From assembly GCA_937872275.1 (NCBI GenBank), contig CALMSE010000319.1, positions 1 to 18,656 of the forward strand: a DNA stretch of 18,656 nt. The letters are read 5' to 3'. The notes under the pieces were generated by a model. The model made no database searches, was not told where the DNA came from, and saw only the letters and a program-made list of their open reading frames with translations. The stretch is from an uncultured Leucobacter sp. GTDB lineage: Bacteria; Actinomycetota; Actinomycetes; Actinomycetales; Microbacteriaceae. Shown in pieces: positions 9,049 to 18,656 of the stretch; position 1 is the first letter of the stretch, and each line of letters starts with the position of its first letter. A program made the position numbers and the translations under genes.

Positions 9049-9097
9049 AGGGACGAGCCTACTCCCCCGTCGTTTCCGGCCGGTTTCGGAGCGAGGG

Positions 9098-12631
<3,534 letters not shown>

Positions 12632-12669
12632 TCGGGTGCCCCTTCCGTCTTCCGCCGTCGCCCGCATCC

Positions 12670-12675
12670 AGGGTA
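12670..12675 (-). promoter_or_regulatory. Putative -10 element upstream of dnaE
   Basis: TACCCT on the minus strand (TANNNT pattern) lies in the 63-bp gap before dnaE and would give a leader of roughly 30 nt. There is no recognisable -35. Weak evidence; dnaE could equally be read through from the DksA-like gene. Confidence 0.25.
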
Positions 12676-12694
12676 CCGCGGACGGCCGACGCGA

Positions 12695-13057
12695 TCAGCG
12701 ACGCGGGCGAGCGCGCGAGGCGCACGGAACGCAGCGGTCCGCGAAGGGGCGTGCCTCGAGCCGGGCGAGCGGGATCCGCTCCCCGCATCCCAGGCAGACG
12801 CCGTAGCTCCCGGCGTCCAGCCGCAGGAGCGCCTCGTCGAGCTGCGACAGCTCGGCCCGCGCGCCGTCGACGAGCCCCGCCAGGCGAGACCATTCCGACG
12901 AGAGCGTCACGCCCTCCGGGTCGTGCTCGTCATCGTCGGATTCGCCGCGCCGCGCGGCGACCAGGTCGTCGAGCGAGGCCGTGAAGCGCTCGAGGCGCCC
13001 GGTCGCACGCTCACGCATCTCCAGCAGCAGCCGGCGCATCTCATCGCCCCCGTCCAT
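12695..13057 (-). CDS. DksA/TraR-type C4 zinc-finger protein
   Basis: The product of 120 residues has an N-terminal helical region with a short acidic stretch (SDDDEHD, residues 40-46), a second helix (SEWSRLAGLVDGARAELSQLDEALLRL) and a C-terminal four-Cys zinc finger: Cys88 and Cys91 in CLGC, Cys109 and Cys112 in CVPC. The block YGVCLGCGERIPLARLEARP is the hallmark of the family. DksA binds the RNA polymerase secondary channel and modulates initiation. Whether this short actinobacterial form does so is not known, and the coiled-coil tip acidic pair of DksA is not obvious. Two starts are possible: ATG at 13057 or GTG at 13066. The ATG is favoured because TAGGGT lies seven bases before it. It lies between rluD and dnaE. 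Confidence 0.88.
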   Translation of the reverse strand: MDGGDEMRRLLLEMRERATGRLERFTASLDDLVAARRGESDDDEHDPEGVTLSSEWSRLAGLVDGARAELSQLDEALLRLDAGSYGVCLGCGERIPLARLEARPFADRCVPCASRARPRR

Positions 13058-13064
13058 GGCCCTC

Positions 13065-13070
13065 ACCCTA
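13065..13070 (-). promoter_or_regulatory. Putative -10 element for a leaderless dksA-like mRNA
   Basis: TAGGGT on the minus strand ends seven bases before the ATG at 13057, the same geometry as for the lipoprotein gene. No -35 hexamer is apparent. If real, the GTG at 13066 would not be on the transcript. Confidence 0.35.
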
Positions 13071-13097
13071 GACGAACTCCGGGGCCGCGGCTGCGGC

Positions 13098-14018
13098 CTA
13101 TCCCGCGGCGAGCACCTCGAGCGCGTGCCGCAGATCCGCCGGGTACGTGCTCTCGAACTCCACGCGCTCCCCCGTCGCGGGGTGGCGGAAGCCGAGTCGC
13201 ATCGCGTGCAGCCACTGGCGCTCGAGGCCGAGCCGCTCGGAGAGGCGCGGATCCGCCCCGTACATCGTGTCGCCCGCGCAGGGATGCCGCTGCGCGGACA
13301 TGTGCACCCGGATCTGGTGCGTGCGCCCGGTCTCGAGCTCGATCTCGAGCAGCGAGGCGTAGGGGAACGCCTCGAGCGTCTCGTAGTGGGTCACCGAGGG
13401 CTTGCCCCCGGCCGTGACCGCGAACTTCCACTCGCTGCCGGGATGGCGCCCAATGGGGCCCTCGATGGTGCCCGAGAGCGGATCGGGGTGGCCCTGCACG
13501 ACCGCGTGGTAGATCTTCTCGACCTCCCGCTCCTTGAACGCGCGTTTCAGCGCGCTGTAGGCCCCCTCGCTCTTCGCCACCACCATGAGGCCGCTCGTGC
13601 CGACGTCGAGCCGGTGCACGATGCCCTTCCGCTCCGGCGCCCCCGAGGTCGCGATGCGATAGCCGGCGCCCGCGAGGGCCCCCAGCACCGTGGGCCCCTC
13701 CCAGCCGAGCGAGGGGTGGGCGGCGACCCCGGCAGGCTTGTCGATCACCACGATGTCGTCGTCGTCGTGCACGATGCCGAGCTCGGGCACCTCGACGGGC
13801 ACGATCTCGGGCCCGGCCTTCTCGGCCCACGAGACCTCGAGCCAGCCGCCGGCGACGAGACGGTCGCTCTTGCCGACCGCTCGGCCGTCGAGCACGACTC
13901 CGCCGCCTTGCGCGATCTCGGCGGCGAAGCTGCGCGAGAAGCCGAGCATCTTCGCGAGCGCCGCATCGACGCGATCGCCGTCGAGCCCGTCGGGCACGGG
14001 CAGCGCGCGGTGCTCCAT
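13098..14018 (-). CDS. rluD: 23S rRNA pseudouridine synthase, RluA/RluD family
   Basis: The enzyme isomerises uridines to pseudouridine in RNA. The 306-residue product has an N-terminal S4 RNA-binding domain (about residues 12-65, [19 protein letters not shown]) and the synthase domain with catalytic Asp138 in [15 protein letters not shown]. Further family blocks are [35 protein letters not shown] and GDTMYGA. The ATG at 14018 is chosen because it falls right before the S4 domain and ten bases after the lspA stop, with TGAGG upstream; the frame open to 14138 would read antisensically unlikely sequence from within lspA. In the related arrangement of many actinobacteria this gene follows lspA. 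The RluD label rests on domain layout and neighbours; the exact target uridines are not proven. Confidence 0.93.
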   Translation of the reverse strand: MEHRALPVPDGLDGDRVDAALAKMLGFSRSFAAEIAQGGGVVLDGRAVGKSDRLVAGGWLEVSWAEKAGPEIVPVEVPELGIVHDDDDIVVIDKPAGVAAHPSLGWEGPTVLGALAGAGYRIATSGAPERKGIVHRLDVGTSGLMVVAKSEGAYSALKRAFKEREVEKIYHAVVQGHPDPLSGTIEGPIGRHPGSEWKFAVTAGGKPSVTHYETLEAFPYASLLEIELETGRTHQIRVHMSAQRHPCAGDTMYGADPRLSERLGLERQWLHAMRLGFRHPATGERVEFESTYPADLRHALEVLAAG

Positions 14019-14028
14019 CAGCGCCTCA

Positions 14029-14676
14029 TCAGTACTGCGCCGATTCCGGCGCCTCGAGCAGCTCGGCGTCGTCGACGACGATGTCATCGCTGTCGGGGCC
14101 GTCGGCCCGATCCGCGGCTTCGTCGGCCTCGTCCGCATCCCCGCGCCGCCGCCGCGGCGACCCGTCGATCGGTACGCCGAGCAGGGCGATGAGGATGAAG
14201 AGGATCATGGCGGAGACGATCGCGATATCCGCCACGTTGTAGATCGCCGGGGGGAAGCCGAGCCACATCCAGGGCGTGAGGATGAAGTCGACGACGTGGC
14301 CCTCGGGGAAGCCCGGCTCGCGGAAGAGGCGATCGGTCAGGTTGCCGACCACGCCGCCGAGCAGCAGCGCGAAGAAGAGGGCCCAGGCGCGCGAGCCGAG
14401 CCGACGCAGCTGCCACAGGATCGCGACGACCACGGCCGCCGCGAGCACCGTGAAGATCCAGGTCGCGCCGCTCGCCAGCGAGAACGCGGCGCCCGGGTTG
14501 CGCACGAAGTGCCACTGCAGGAAGTCTCCGAGCACGGGCACCGTCTGCCCCTCGGGCAGATTGGCGACGACCCAGTTCTTCGAGAGCTGATCGGCGGCGA
14601 AGACGACGATCGCGACGCCGAGCAGGCCGAGGGCCTGCGCGCGGCGCCGCGATCGATTCACGGCTGCGTCAGTCAC
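14029..14676 (-). CDS. lspA: Lipoprotein signal peptidase (signal peptidase II)
   Basis: LspA is an integral membrane aspartyl protease that cleaves prolipoproteins before the lipid-modified Cys. Four transmembrane segments are visible, beginning near residues 15-30, 70-88, 97-110 and 144-164. Catalytic Asp115 (GNLTDR) and Asp150 (YNVAD) are in place, as are the early DQLSKNW motif and [10 protein letters not shown]. The product has 215 residues, longer than the usual ~165, because of an acidic C-terminal tail of about 45 residues after a short basic patch (SPRRRRGD). The start is a GTG at 14676, nine bases after the divIVA stop, and its ribosome site is weak, suggesting translational coupling. 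The lipoprotein encoded at 6302-6793 is one likely substrate. Confidence 0.96.
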   Translation of the reverse strand: MTDAAVNRSRRRAQALGLLGVAIVVFAADQLSKNWVVANLPEGQTVPVLGDFLQWHFVRNPGAAFSLASGATWIFTVLAAAVVVAILWQLRRLGSRAWALFFALLLGGVVGNLTDRLFREPGFPEGHVVDFILTPWMWLGFPPAIYNVADIAIVSAMILFILIALLGVPIDGSPRRRRGDADEADEAADRADGPDSDDIVVDDAELLEAPESAQY

Positions 14677-14685
14677 GCGGCGGGA

Positions 14686-15321
14686 TCACGCCAGACCCGA
14701 CGGTGCGCCACCCGGCTCGGGCGAGCCGTCGAGGTTGCGCAGCTGGGACTGGATGTAGGAGCGCAGCGTGCCGCGGTACTCCGATTCGAACTCGCGCAGC
14801 TCCTTGATGCGGTTGCTGTAGTCGTCGCGCTCCTCGCCGAGGATGCGCAGCTCCTCGGCGCGCTGCTGCTCGGCATCGCGCACGAGCTGCGTGGCCCGGG
14901 TCTCGGCTTCGCGGATGATCTCGTCGCGCTGCTCCTCGCCGTCCCTGACGTGCTTGTCGTGCAGTTCGAGGGCCAGCTGCAGCATGGCGCTCGACTTCAC
15001 CGCATCGGCCTCGTGCGGGCTGGAGTCGGCCCCCTGCACGGCCGAGGACTGAGGCGCGGGCGCCTCGACCACGATGGTCTGCTCGGACGCCGGAGCGGCG
15101 CCGGACGATTCGCCGCGGGCCTCCAACTCGGCCTCGAGCTCCGCGATGCGCGCGTTCGCCGCCTCGAGCTGCGTGCGCAGCTCGTCCTTCTCGGCCTCGT
15201 GCTGGCGCAACTCCTCGACGATCGTGTCGAGGAAGTCGTCGACCTGGTCCAGATCGTAGCCGTCGCGGAACTTGGTGATCGTGAACTTCTGGTTCACGAC
15301 CTCTTCGGGTGTCAGTGCCAT
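14686..15321 (-). CDS. divIVA: DivIVA/Wag31 polar growth and cell-division scaffold protein
   Basis: The 211-residue protein starts with the conserved DivIVA lipid-binding domain, MALTPEEVVNQKFTITKFRD and GYDLDQVDDFLD. The exposed KFR residues (17-19) match the membrane-inserting tip seen in DivIVA/Wag31. A first coiled coil (about residues 27-70, ELRQHEAEKDELRTQLEAANARI-type heptads) leads into an Ala/Ser/Pro-rich linker (about 70-105) and a second long coiled coil (about 108-195). In actinobacteria this protein marks negatively curved poles and organises wall growth, and is essential in several species. The ATG at 15321 has AAGAGA about eight bases upstream. A 61-bp gap before the gene contains an extended -10 candidate, so it may be transcribed separately from yggT. 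Confidence 0.96.
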   Translation of the reverse strand: MALTPEEVVNQKFTITKFRDGYDLDQVDDFLDTIVEELRQHEAEKDELRTQLEAANARIAELEAELEARGESSGAAPASEQTIVVEAPAPQSSAVQGADSSPHEADAVKSSAMLQLALELHDKHVRDGEEQRDEIIREAETRATQLVRDAEQQRAEELRILGEERDDYSNRIKELREFESEYRGTLRSYIQSQLRNLDGSPEPGGAPSGLA

Positions 15322-15363
15322 TCCTACGTCTCTTTCGTCGGGATCAGCCCATGGTCAGGGATA

Positions 15364-15372
15364 ACGCTAGCA
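15364..15372 (-). promoter_or_regulatory. Putative extended -10 promoter of divIVA
   Basis: TGC-TAGCGT on the minus strand fits an extended -10 (TGn plus TANNNT). It lies in the only real gap between yggT and divIVA and would give a leader of about 35 nt. Its form matches the candidate before rpsT. Confidence 0.4.
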
Positions 15373-15382
15373 AACATTGCGG

Positions 15383-15682
15383 CTACACGGGGACGAGCGG
15401 CAGGAGCGCCAGCAGAATCCAGCAGCAGACCATCGTGAGCATCCAGCCGAGATCGAGCGCCACGGCCCCGAGGCGGATCGGGGGCAGGATGCGCCGGAAC
15501 ATCTTGATCGGCGGATCGGTGAGGGTGAACACCAGCTCCACCGGCACCACCCAGAAGCCGCGCGGGCGGAAGTCGCGCTTGAACACCCGCACGAGCTCGA
15601 GCACGAAGCGCGCCCAGAGCACCCAGGTGTAGACGCGGACCGCCCATATCAGTACGAGGAGAGCGATCGCGAGGAACGACAC
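15383..15682 (-). CDS. YggT family membrane protein
   Basis: The 99-residue product has two hydrophobic stretches, about residues 3-29 and 72-97, joined by a basic loop with the YggT-type motif LVRVFKRDFRP and the TDPPIKMFRRILPPIRLGAVALD block. YggT proteins sit beside sepF and divIVA in many Gram-positive bacteria; their molecular role is not settled, with links to osmotic tolerance and cell division. The start is a GTG at 15682, five bases after the sepF stop, with no strong ribosome site, so coupling to sepF is likely. No signal peptide cleavage is expected; both termini should be on the same side of the membrane. Confidence 0.9.
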   Translation of the reverse strand: MSFLAIALLVLIWAVRVYTWVLWARFVLELVRVFKRDFRPRGFWVVPVELVFTLTDPPIKMFRRILPPIRLGAVALDLGWMLTMVCCWILLALLPLVPV

Positions 15683-15687
15683 GACCG

Positions 15688-16167
15688 CTACGCGGGGCTG
15701 ACGAAGAACGAACCGCTGTCGCCTCGCGGCTGCTCATCGCCGCTGATCGCGACGTGCTCGGGCGAGAGCAGGAAGACCTTGGTCGTCACCCGCTCGATGC
15801 GGCCGCGAAGACCCATCGAGAGGCCGCTCGCGAAGTCGATGAGCCGCTTCGCCTCGGCGTCGTTCATGCGCGACAGATTGAGGATCACGGGCACGCCGTC
15901 GCGGAAGCTCTCGGCGATGACCGCGGCCTCGCGGTACTCCGTCGGGTGCACGGTCAGGATCTCGTTCATCGCCTGCGCGGCGGGCTGACGGGTGGGGGTG
16001 GCCTTGCGCAGCGGGGTGACGTTCGTCCGCTGGGAAGGCGCAGGCCGCGGGGTCGGGGCGGCGGCTTCCGCGGGCTGGGGCGCGTGGGTCTGAGGGGTCT
16101 CCCGCTCCTCGAGGTCCTCCTCGGCGAGCCCCAGGAACACCATGGTCTTCTTCAGCGGGTTGCTCAT
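15688..16167 (-). CDS. sepF: Cell division protein SepF, FtsZ membrane anchor
   Basis: SepF binds the FtsZ C-terminal tail and tethers Z-ring filaments to the membrane. The 159-residue protein has the expected layout: an N-terminal amphipathic helix ([16 protein letters not shown]), an Ala/Pro/Thr-rich disordered linker (about residues 20-75) and the folded SepF domain (about 78-150: [32 protein letters not shown], then [29 protein letters not shown]). The ATG at 16167 is preferred over an upstream GTG at 16200 because AGGGAG lies seven bases before it and because the membrane helix begins right after it. The gene follows yggS by 32 bp and precedes yggT by 5 bp. Confidence 0.96.
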   Translation of the reverse strand: MSNPLKKTMVFLGLAEEDLEERETPQTHAPQPAEAAAPTPRPAPSQRTNVTPLRKATPTRQPAAQAMNEILTVHPTEYREAAVIAESFRDGVPVILNLSRMNDAEAKRLIDFASGLSMGLRGRIERVTTKVFLLSPEHVAISGDEQPRGDSGSFFVSPA

Positions 16168-16199
16168 CTCAGTCTCCCTACGGTTGCTGTGCTTCGACA

Positions 16200-16913
16200 C
16201 TAACCGGCGACGGGCCGGTTTCCCGTGATTGCGCTGCCGATGCGAAGGTGTGTCGCGCCCGCCGCGATCGCCTCGGGGTAGTCGTGCGTCATGCCCGCCG
16301 AGATGCCGCTCGCGAGCGGATCGAGCGCCCGCACCCGCTCGGAGTAGCCCCGCAGGCGCGCGAAGGCGCTCGCGGCCTCCTCCTCCTCGGGGAGCGGGGC
16401 GACCGCCATGACGCCGCGCAGCCGCAGCGTCGGCGTCTCCAGTACGCGTTCGGCGATCCGCTCGATCTCCTCGGGCGCGGCCCCGCCGCGCCCCGGATCG
16501 TCGGTGAGGTTCACCTGCACGAAGGCCTCGATCGGCCGGGCGGGGTCGGGCAGCTCCGCGCCGGCGAGCGCCAGGACGAGCCGTTCGCGGTCGATGGAGT
16601 GGATCGCGTGCGCGTAGCGGGCGGCCTGGCGCGCCTTCTTCGTCTGCAGCTGGCCGATGAAGTGCCAGCGCAGCCCCAGGTCTTCGAGCTCGGCGGCCTT
16701 CGTCTGCGCCTCCTGGTGACGGTTCTCGCCCACGTCGGCGACGCCGAGCGCCGCGAGCTCGCGCACCAGACTCGCCGGGTGGAACTTGGTGACGACGATC
16801 AGGGTGAGCTCATCGGCGTCGCGCCCTGCCGCGCGCGCGGCATCCGCGATCCCCAGCCGCACCCGCTCGAGGCGCTCCCCCAGCCCGGGGCCGCCCGACC
16901 CGCTCTCGCCCAT
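16200..16913 (-). CDS. yggS: YggS family pyridoxal phosphate homeostasis protein
   Basis: YggS/PLPBP binds pyridoxal 5'-phosphate in a TIM barrel and keeps free PLP balanced; it has no confirmed catalytic activity. The 237-residue length is typical. Diagnostic sequence includes the PLP Lys43 in [62 protein letters not shown] and, at the end, [27 protein letters not shown]. The usual SMGMS(N/D)D block here reads SAGMTHD. The ATG at 16913 starts two bases after the ftsZ stop without a good ribosome site, so it probably relies on reinitiation after ftsZ. An open frame runs on upstream inside ftsZ but has no merit. Conserved proximity to ftsZ and sepF is known in actinobacteria, though the reason is unclear. 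Confidence 0.95.
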   Translation of the reverse strand: MGESGSGGPGLGERLERVRLGIADAARAAGRDADELTLIVVTKFHPASLVRELAALGVADVGENRHQEAQTKAAELEDLGLRWHFIGQLQTKKARQAARYAHAIHSIDRERLVLALAGAELPDPARPIEAFVQVNLTDDPGRGGAAPEEIERIAERVLETPTLRLRGVMAVAPLPEEEEAASAFARLRGYSERVRALDPLASGISAGMTHDYPEAIAAGATHLRIGSAITGNRPVAG

Positions 16914-16915
16914 GC

Positions 16916-18112
16916 TCAGCGCAGGAACTCGGGGATGTCGAGATCGTCGTCGTCGCCCTCGAAGGCGGGGTCGGCGAGCTGCTCCTCGACCGGCGGATTC
17001 GCGATGGGGCCGCCGAAGCGGTCGCTCGCGGCATCCTCGCCGAGCGAGGCGGTCGCGGCGCCCGCGGCCGCGGCGAACAGCGGGGTCGCCTCGGGCAGGT
17101 CCTCGAGAGTCTCGACGCGGCTCGCGCGGCGGCCCCGCTCGGGAAGCGTCTGGCCCGAGGCGGTGACGGGCTCGTCGTCGAAGCCTGCGGCGATGACCGT
17201 GACGCGCACCTCGTCGCCGAGCGTGTCGTCGATGACCGTGCCGAAGATGATGTTCGCCTCGGGGTGCACGACGTCCTGCACGAGCGAGGAGGCGTCGGTG
17301 ATCTCGCTGAGCGCGAGGTTCGAGGAGCCCTGGATCGACAGCAGCACGCCGTGCGCGCCCTCGATGCTGGTCTCGAGGAGCGGCGAGGCGACGGCCAGCT
17401 CCGCGGCCTTGATGGCGCGATCGGCGCCGCGGGCCGAGCCGATGCCCATGAGGGCGGATCCCGCTCCCTGCATGACCGACTTCACGTCGGCGAAGTCCAC
17501 GTTGATGAGGCCCGGGGTGGTGATGAGATCGGTGATTCCCTGCACGCCCGCGAGCAGCACCTGATCGGCGGCGGCGAATGCCTCGATCATGCTGATGCCG
17601 GGCTCGCTGATCTCGAGCAGGCGGTCGTTGGGCACGACGATGAGGGTGTCGACCGCCTCGCGCAGCGCGTGCACGCCCGCGTCGGCCTGGGCCGCGCGGC
17701 GCTTGCCCTCGAAGCTGAAGGGGCGGGTGACGACGCCGATGGTCAGGGCGCCGACCGAGCGCGCGACGCGCGCCACGATGGGGGCCGCTCCCGTGCCGGT
17801 GCCGCCGCCCTCGCCGGCGGTGACGAAGACCATGTCGGCGCCGGTGAGCGCCTCCTCGATCTCGTCGGCGTGATCCTCGGCCGCTCGGCGCCCGACCTCG
17901 GGGTCGGCGCCGGCGCCGAGCCCGCGGGTGAGCTCGCGGCCGATGTCGAGCTTGACATCGGCGTCGCTGAGCAGCAGCGCCTGGGCGTCGGTGTTGACGG
18001 CGATGAACTCGACGCCGCGCAGGCCGAGCTCGATCATGCGATTGACCGCGTTGACCCCACCGCCTCCGACACCGACGACCTTGATGACCGCGAGGTAGTT
18101 CTGGTTTGACAC
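16916..18112 (-). CDS. ftsZ: Cell division protein FtsZ (tubulin-like GTPase)
   Basis: FtsZ polymerises at mid-cell to form the Z ring. The 398-residue protein shows the N-terminal [23 protein letters not shown], the tubulin signature GGGTGTG at residues 102-108, [13 protein letters not shown], and the T7 catalytic loop NVDFADV at 204-210 with its Asp residues. A short disordered linker leads to the conserved C-terminal peptide DLDIPEFLR, which SepF and other partners bind. The GTG at 18112 is chosen because GGAGG lies six bases upstream; a TTG at 18130 overlaps that ribosome site and is rejected. A promoter candidate, a tandem repeat and hairpins occupy the gap to ftsQ. Downstream, yggS begins after two bases. 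Confidence 0.98.
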   Translation of the reverse strand: MSNQNYLAVIKVVGVGGGGVNAVNRMIELGLRGVEFIAVNTDAQALLLSDADVKLDIGRELTRGLGAGADPEVGRRAAEDHADEIEEALTGADMVFVTAGEGGGTGTGAAPIVARVARSVGALTIGVVTRPFSFEGKRRAAQADAGVHALREAVDTLIVVPNDRLLEISEPGISMIEAFAAADQVLLAGVQGITDLITTPGLINVDFADVKSVMQGAGSALMGIGSARGADRAIKAAELAVASPLLETSIEGAHGVLLSIQGSSNLALSEITDASSLVQDVVHPEANIIFGTVIDDTLGDEVRVTVIAAGFDDEPVTASGQTLPERGRRASRVETLEDLPEATPLFAAAAGAATASLGEDAASDRFGGPIANPPVEEQLADPAFEGDDDDLDIPEFLR

Positions 18113-18173
18113 GTGGAGCCTCCCCTTCAACTCTCAACCTCTACCTGAAGGTGAAAGTTAGTATTCGGGTATA

Positions 18174-18202
18174 CATTTACCGAGGCCCAAACTACGTGGC
18201 AA
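18174..18202 (-). promoter_or_regulatory. Putative ftsZ promoter
   Basis: On the minus strand TTGCCA (18197-18202) and TAAATG (18174-18179) are 17 bp apart, in the only AT-rich patch of the gap. Transcription would begin near 18167, giving a leader of about 55 nt. Several ftsZ promoters in the ftsQ-ftsZ gap are known from other actinobacteria. The -10 hexamer is a poor match at its last base. Confidence 0.4.
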
Positions 18203-18206
18203 TGGC

Positions 18207-18232
18207 CGACTCTCCGCGCCGACACTCCGCGC
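18207..18232. repeat. Tandem 13-bp direct repeat upstream of the ftsZ promoter
   Basis: CGACTCTCCGCGC (18207-18219) is followed directly by CGACACTCCGCGC (18220-18232), 12 of 13 bases identical. The pair lies four bases upstream of the candidate -35, a place where activators or repressors often bind. Confidence 0.6.
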
Positions 18233-18238
18233 GCCGCA

Positions 18239-18257
18239 CTATTCGAACACGGGGTTG
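18239..18257 (-). repeat. Imperfect copy of the ftsQ 3' end
   Basis: This 19-bp segment matches the last 19 bp of ftsQ (18352-18370) at 16 positions, in the same orientation, 113 bp further downstream. Read on the minus strand it even spells NPVFE-stop against NPVFK-stop of FtsQ, but in a different frame from ftsQ. Confidence 0.55.
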
Positions 18258-18294
18258 CGGGGCGGGCGGCCGCCGGGTGCGGAGCATCGCCTCG

Positions 18295-18324
18295 CCCGGC
18301 GTGCCGCCGGGCGCGCCGGCGCCC
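18295..18324 (-). terminator. Two overlapping hairpins after ftsQ
   Basis: Stem 18295-18301 with 18305-18311 (7 bp, 3-nt loop) and stem 18309-18314 with 18319-18324 (6 bp, 4-nt loop) share bases 18309-18311, so they cannot both form fully. No U-run follows. This could be a weak terminator, an attenuator or an RNA-processing site between ftsQ and ftsZ. Confidence 0.35.
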
Positions 18325-18351
18325 AGGGAAAGGCGCGCGCGCAGGGTGCGG

Positions 18352-18656
18352 CTACTTGAACACCGGGTTGTCGGGGGCGGACACATCGATCATCGCGGGG
18401 AAGCCCAGCGAGGCGATCAGGGAGCGCACCACGACGGCCTTGCGCTGCGTCTCCTCGGTGCCGCCCCAGATCACCTCGGTGCCGCCTGCGAGGGTGAGCG
18501 TCACGTCCTGCGGAGTGCTCGCCTGCACCCCCGCGAGCCCGGTGCGCACGTCCTCCGGCAGGTCGCGGATGATCCGGGCGGCCGCCTGGAACGCCGGCGA
18601 GCTCGGGTCGAGCACCGCGCCCGCCGCGAGCGGCACGCCCTCGGGGCGCTCCGCGG
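18352..18656 (-). CDS. ftsQ: Cell division protein FtsQ (5' end outside window)
   Basis: Only the last 100 residues are in the window; the frame is open through the right edge. The visible part fits the C-terminal FtsQ domain that follows the POTRA domain: PLAAGAVLDPSSPAFQAAARIIRDLP, a TLTLAGGTEVIWGGTEETQRKAVVVRSL segment and the terminal PAMIDVSAPDNPVF. In the family the W(G)..E...K..VL.sLl block near the end forms the strand that contacts FtsB/FtsL (DivIC/FtsL). FtsQ is a single-pass membrane protein of the divisome whose extracytoplasmic part is what is seen here. Its position before ftsZ supports the call. The start, membrane segment and POTRA domain cannot be judged. Confidence 0.9.
   Translation of the reverse strand, partial: AERPEGVPLAAGAVLDPSSPAFQAAARIIRDLPEDVRTGLAGVQASTPQDVTLTLAGGTEVIWGGTEETQRKAVVVRSLIASLGFPAMIDVSAPDNPVFK

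Noticed and set aside
9049..9097. CCGGCCGG palindrome in the dnaE-nadE gap as terminator or operator
   Set aside because: An isolated 8-bp GC palindrome is expected by chance in such DNA and has no U-run or paired copy.
13084..13109. GC-rich hairpin over the rluD stop as a terminator
   Set aside because: A 7-bp stem exists, but several alternative pairings of the same GCCGCGG repeats are equally good, there is no U-run, and such matches are common at this GC content.
18113..18130. TTG start for ftsZ at 18130
   Set aside because: It would place the clear GGGGAGG ribosome site inside the gene; FtsZ proteins normally start close to the [10 protein letters not shown] block.
18241..18256. LexA/SOS box (GAAC-N4-GTTC) in the ftsQ-ftsZ gap, and a half site near 7055
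   Set aside because: The spacing is five rather than four bases and the second half is GTTG in the ftsQ-ftsZ gap; near 7055 the second half has two mismatches.

Overview
This window is a core chromosomal segment of a high-GC Gram-positive actinobacterium. Overall base composition, GTG starts, a Wag31-type DivIVA, a FtsZ with a DIPEFLR tail, and the order ftsQ-ftsZ-yggS-sepF-yggT-divIVA-lspA-rluD-(DksA-like)-dnaE fit the family Microbacteriaceae best. A Leucobacter-like genus is possible, but that is a guess. I recognise 20 protein genes, two of them cut by the window edges. Seventeen are on the minus strand; only the MOSC gene, rpsT and ssb are on the plus strand. I see no tRNA, rRNA, CRISPR array, transposase, integrase or prophage gene. 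No gene-free stretch exceeds 300 bp.

Right part (18656 down to 13098, minus strand): the distal division cluster. FtsQ (3' end only) is followed by a 239-bp gap that is locally AT-rich next to ftsZ. It holds the best ftsZ promoter candidate, a tandem 13-bp repeat, two overlapping hairpins and an imperfect copy of the ftsQ 3' end. Then come ftsZ, yggS (PLP homeostasis), sepF (FtsZ membrane anchor), yggT, divIVA (polar growth scaffold), lspA (lipoprotein signal peptidase) and rluD (23S pseudouridine synthase), with mostly 2 to 61 bp between genes.

Middle part (13057 down to 7664, minus strand): a small DksA/TraR zinc-finger protein, dnaE (replicative polymerase alpha subunit with an N-terminal PHP domain), nadE (ammonia-dependent NAD synthetase) and msrA (methionine sulfoxide reductase). 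nadE and msrA overlap by four bases. Convergent to msrA is ssb, a single-stranded DNA-binding protein that lacks the usual acidic C-terminal tip. Its 284-bp divergent upstream region carries a 10-bp inverted repeat and a DnaA-box-like nonamer.

Left part (6793 down to 1): a small secreted lipoprotein, ettA (ABC-F translation factor) with a hotdog acyl-CoA thioesterase behind it, then plus-strand rpsT and a MOSC-domain protein, and minus-strand lepA coupled to a DUF1990 gene. A 17-bp perfect hairpin separates rpsT from the convergent thioesterase gene.

The genes are housekeeping: translation (lepA, ettA, rpsT, rluD), replication (dnaE, ssb), division and polar growth, plus NAD and redox upkeep. 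I found no convincing undescribed multi-gene system. The points worth a second look are mainly regulatory structures between genes and unusual protein tails.
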